Source: JBBRMQ01 sp038230775
GTDB lineage: Bacteria > Acidobacteriota > Thermoanaerobaculia > Gp7-AA8
Assembly: GCA_038230775.1 (NCBI GenBank)
Contig: JBBRMQ010000222.1
Location: 1 to 7,285, forward strand
Length of the DNA stretch: 7,285 bases
Direction of reading: 5' to 3'
The notes below the pieces were generated by a model. That model searched no databases. It had not been told where the DNA came from and worked only from the letters and a program-made list of their open reading frames with translations. This document shows, one piece after another, positions 5,710-7,285 of the stretch. A program made the position numbers and the translations under genes. Position 1 is the first letter of the stretch; every line of letters starts with the position of its first letter.

Positions 5710-5783
5710 CGAGGGGCCAACTTGTGTGTGCCCCGTTCGCGAGAAGGGGCGCTCGAGCGACGAATCGAACCCACCTCTTCTCG
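5709..5783 (+). promoter_or_regulatory. Attenuator switch: alternative hairpins between leader peptide and terminator
   Basis: Three RNA pairings precede the terminator. Hairpin A pairs 5709-5716 with 5731-5740 (GCGA/UCGC plus GGGG/CCCC, with a 2-base bulge at 5735-5736). Hairpin B pairs 5731-5738 with 5743-5749 (CCCC and UUC against GAA and GGGG, one bulged G, GCGA tetraloop). Antiterminator C pairs 5740-5749 with 5774-5783, ten contiguous pairs with one G-U. A and B exclude each other; B excludes C; C excludes the terminator. A ribosome reaching the leader stop covers 5709-5716 and blocks A, so B forms and the terminator follows. A ribosome stalled at the early Tyr codons leaves A free, region 5741-5749 becomes available, C forms and transcription continues. 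The pairings were found by eye; energies were not computed. Confidence 0.75.
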
Positions 5784-5803
5784 GCAACGGGAAGAGGTTT
5801 TTT
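5773..5803 (+). terminator. Intrinsic terminator just upstream of chorismate mutase (attenuator terminator)
   Basis: CCTCTTC (5774-5780) pairs with GAAGAGG (5791-5797). The stem extends by A5773-T5798 outside and T5781-G5790 and C5782-G5789 inside, leaving a 6-base loop GGCAAC. It is followed by six T residues (5798-5803), then G and three more T. The T-run ends four bases before ATG 5808, so it is not an end-of-gene terminator but one that decides whether the following genes are transcribed. The descending arm GAAGAGG also offers the only purine-rich ribosome binding sequence for the gene, at a 10-base spacing, so terminator folding could also hide it. Confidence 0.9.
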
Positions 5804-5807
5804 GTTT

Positions 5808-6107
5808 ATGGATCGATTGGACGCGGAACACGAACTGGCCCGGCTGCGCGAGGCCATTGATCGCGTGGATGAAGTCCTCGTGCGCCTTTTGAATCAGCGC
5901 GCGAAATACGCGATCGAGATCGGCGAGGTCAAAGCCATCCTCGGTGCTCCCATCTACGCACCGGAGCGCGAGAAGGAAGTGCTGCTGCACGTCGAGAAGA
6001 CGTCGGGCGGTCCGCTCGAGCGCGAGGCGGTGCGGCGTTTGTTCGAGCGGGTCATCGACGAGTCGCGCCGCATCGAGCGCGAAGTGGCCACGAAGGAGAA
6101 CGAATAA
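5808..6107 (+). CDS. aroQ: Chorismate mutase, AroQ class
   Basis: This enzyme rearranges chorismate to prephenate, committing it to Phe and Tyr. The 99-residue all-helical product has the size of a free-standing AroQ-fold mutase. With an offset of three from E. coli P-protein numbering, the active-site residues are present: Arg14, Arg31 in LLNQRAKYAIEIGEVK, Lys42, and Arg54-Glu55 in YAPEREKEVL. Near the C-terminus IDESRRIE places Glu90 about where E. coli has Gln88. ATG 5808 is chosen because the helix 1 motif LREAIDRVDEVLVRLLNQR follows at normal distance; GTG 5724 in frame would run through the terminator and is rejected. Its TAA stop abuts the ATG of the DAHP synthase gene. In many bacteria a type I-beta DAHP synthase is fused to such a mutase; here they are separate but adjacent. 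The symbol aroQ denotes the mutase class, not type II dehydroquinase. Confidence 0.93.
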   Translation: MDRLDAEHELARLREAIDRVDEVLVRLLNQRAKYAIEIGEVKAILGAPIYAPEREKEVLLHVEKTSGGPLEREAVRRLFERVIDESRRIEREVATKENE

Positions 6108-7121
6108 ATGGTCATCGTGATGCAGCAGCACACCTCCGACGAGAACATCGAGCGCGTCGTCGCCGAGTTGATCCGACGCGGCTTCGACGTGCATCGCTCG
6201 ACGGGATCGAATCAGACGGTGTTAGGCGTAGTGGGCAAGGTCGACACCATCGACACGCGCGAGTTCGAGCTGTACGACGGCGTGCAGGAAGTGGTGCGCG
6301 TCAGCGAGCCGTACAAGCTCGTCAGCCGGACATTCCGCCGCGAGAAGACGGTCGTCAACGCGCGAGGCGTGGAGATCGGCGGCAGCGACGTCGTGATCAT
6401 GGCCGGCCCGTGCACGATCGAGAGCGAGACGCAGCTCTTCGAAACGGCGAAGCGCGTGGCCCGTGCCGGTGCGCGCGTCCTCCGCGGCGGTGCCTACAAG
6501 CCGCGAACATCGCCGTATGCGTTTCAAGGCATGGGCGTCGAAGGTCTCAAGCTTCTTCGTGCGGCTGGCGACGAATTCAACATGGCGACGGTGTCCGAGG
6601 TGATGGAGATCAGCCAGATCGAGGGGATGTTGCCGTACGTCGACATCCTGCAGGTCGGCGCGCGCAACATGCAGAACTTCAATCTGCTCACCGCCGTGGG
6701 CCAGATCCGCAAGCCGGTACTGCTCAAACGCGGGATGTCGGCCACGATTCAGGAGTGGCTGCTCGCCGCGGAGTACGTGATGTCCGGCGGCAACTACAAC
6801 GTGATTTTGTGCGAGCGCGGGATCCGCACGTTCGAGACGTACACCCGCAACACCCTCGACATCTCCGCGATCCCGGTGATCGACAAGCTCTCGCATCTTC
6901 CGATCATCGCGGATCCGTCGCACGCGGTCGGCCGTCGCGACAAGGTGATGCCGCTGGCGCGCGCGATCGTGGCCGCGGGAGCGGACGGCGTGCTGATCGA
7001 AGTGCATCACGATCCGGAGAAGGCGCTGTGCGACGGCCCGCAATCGCTGTATCCCGATCAGTTTGCGCGGCTGATGGACGAGTTGAGGATCATCGTGCCC
7101 GCGGTGGGAAGGACGATTTGA
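6108..7121 (+). CDS. aroF: 3-deoxy-7-phosphoheptulonate (DAHP) synthase, type I-beta with N-terminal ACT-like domain
   Basis: DAHP synthase condenses phosphoenolpyruvate and erythrose 4-phosphate, the first step of the shikimate pathway. The 337-residue protein aligns throughout with the Thermotoga maritima type I-beta enzyme as I remember it. Residues 1 to about 70 form a ferredoxin-like, ACT-like regulatory domain (MVIVMQQHTSDENIERVV at its start), the element that gives Tyr and Phe feedback control in T. maritima; the catalytic barrel follows. The four metal ligands fall at the same numbers as in that enzyme: Cys102 (AGPC), His272 (DPSHAVGRRD), Glu298 (IEVHH) and Asp309 (CDGPQSL). LRGGAYKPRTSPYAFQG carries PEP-site residues. 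TAA of the mutase is directly followed by ATG 6108, so the pair is cotranscribed and under the same attenuator. ATG 6120 is an alternative start but would remove the first strand. One TTA-GGC pair lies at 6222. Confidence 0.96.
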   Translation: MVIVMQQHTSDENIERVVAELIRRGFDVHRSTGSNQTVLGVVGKVDTIDTREFELYDGVQEVVRVSEPYKLVSRTFRREKTVVNARGVEIGGSDVVIMAGPCTIESETQLFETAKRVARAGARVLRGGAYKPRTSPYAFQGMGVEGLKLLRAAGDEFNMATVSEVMEISQIEGMLPYVDILQVGARNMQNFNLLTAVGQIRKPVLLKRGMSATIQEWLLAAEYVMSGGNYNVILCERGIRTFETYTRNTLDISAIPVIDKLSHLPIIADPSHAVGRRDKVMPLARAIVAAGADGVLIEVHHDPEKALCDGPQSLYPDQFARLMDELRIIVPAVGRTI

Positions 7122-7122
7122 C

Positions 7123-7230
7123 TCTGTGTGAGGACCACCAGCTTCAGGCTTCTGTGTGAGGACCGGCTTCAGCCGGTCACGTCTCGCTGACCGGCACCTC
7201 GTGTCCCGCGGAAGCCGGGCCTCACACAGA
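7123..7230. repeat. Palindromic repeat region after the DAHP synthase gene
   Basis: TCTGTGTGAGGACC occurs twice directly (7123-7136 and 7151-7164). Its first 11 bases recur inverted at 7220-7230, so 7151-7230 forms a long imperfect palindrome. Inside it GACCGGC (7161-7167) and GCCGGTC (7172-7178) make a perfect 7-bp stem with loop TTCA, and a degenerate copy of the same kind lies near 7190-7219. No T-run follows a stem. It differs in sequence from the elements at 481 and 5594 but has the same design: a GC stem with a 4-base loop flanked by GTGTG/CACAC. It probably marks the end of the transcription unit. In the remaining bases, 7231-7285, I see no gene or recognisable signal. Confidence 0.65.
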
Positions 7231-7285
7231 AGCGACAAATCGCGGCGCAAGAAAAGAAACCAGGCCGTAACGCAGCTTATAGCGA

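Noticed and set aside
5740..5800. Possible tRNA on the minus strand (GGTTCGA-like string around 5764-5770)
   Set aside because: The T-loop-like heptamer lacks a matching 5-bp stem, and no acceptor stem or anticodon arm can be drawn around it; the region is better explained by the attenuator.
5724..5807. Chorismate mutase starting at GTG 5724
   Set aside because: The extension would run through the antiterminator and the T-tailed terminator, and the AroQ fold is complete from ATG 5808.

Overview
The window carries a tryptophan-biosynthesis cluster in the order trpG-trpD-trpC-trpF-trpB-trpA, followed by a two-gene unit for the common aromatic pathway (chorismate mutase, then type I-beta DAHP synthase). 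All genes are on the + strand. The 3' end of rmuC lies at the left edge. Base composition is GC-rich, with intergenic palindromic repeats. A GC-rich bacterium such as a member of Gemmatimonadota or Acidobacteriota is my guess at the source; this is a weak inference from style, not a demonstrated placement.

Layout: 1-470 rmuC C-terminus; 471-560 a palindromic repeat and a possible promoter/short leader ORF; 561-5594 trpGDCFBA, mostly joined by 4-bp ATGA overlaps, with a 112-bp GC-rich hairpin cluster between trpD and trpC; 5594-5645 a 52-bp palindrome whose right arm is identical to the repeat in front of trpG; 5671-5803 a leader/attenuator; 5808-7121 chorismate mutase and DAHP synthase, whose stop and start codons abut; 7123-7230 another palindromic repeat. 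No trpE is present, so the partner of TrpG must be encoded elsewhere.

The most interesting find is at 5671-5803. A 12-codon ORF, MAPRSSYYAYFI, carries three Tyr codons and one Phe codon. It is followed by a set of mutually exclusive hairpins and a U-tailed intrinsic terminator ending four bases before the chorismate mutase start codon. This reads as a Tyr/Phe-responsive ribosome-mediated transcription attenuator for the first step of the aromatic pathway and the entry to the Phe/Tyr branch.

Two trp genes are odd at their 5' ends. The conserved TrpG N-terminus (ILVVDNYDSF) has no in-frame ATG, GTG or TTG before it. A +1 slip at CTT-TGG-C, containing the only Trp codon of a short overlapping ORF, would join it to an ATG at 533. 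The conserved TrpB N-terminus begins at an ATG overlapping the trpF stop but is cut by an in-frame TAG; translation could restart at 3706. Sequencing or assembly error is a live alternative for both. Finally, all six TTA leucine codons I found in the recognised genes lie in the same heptamer, GTTAGGC.
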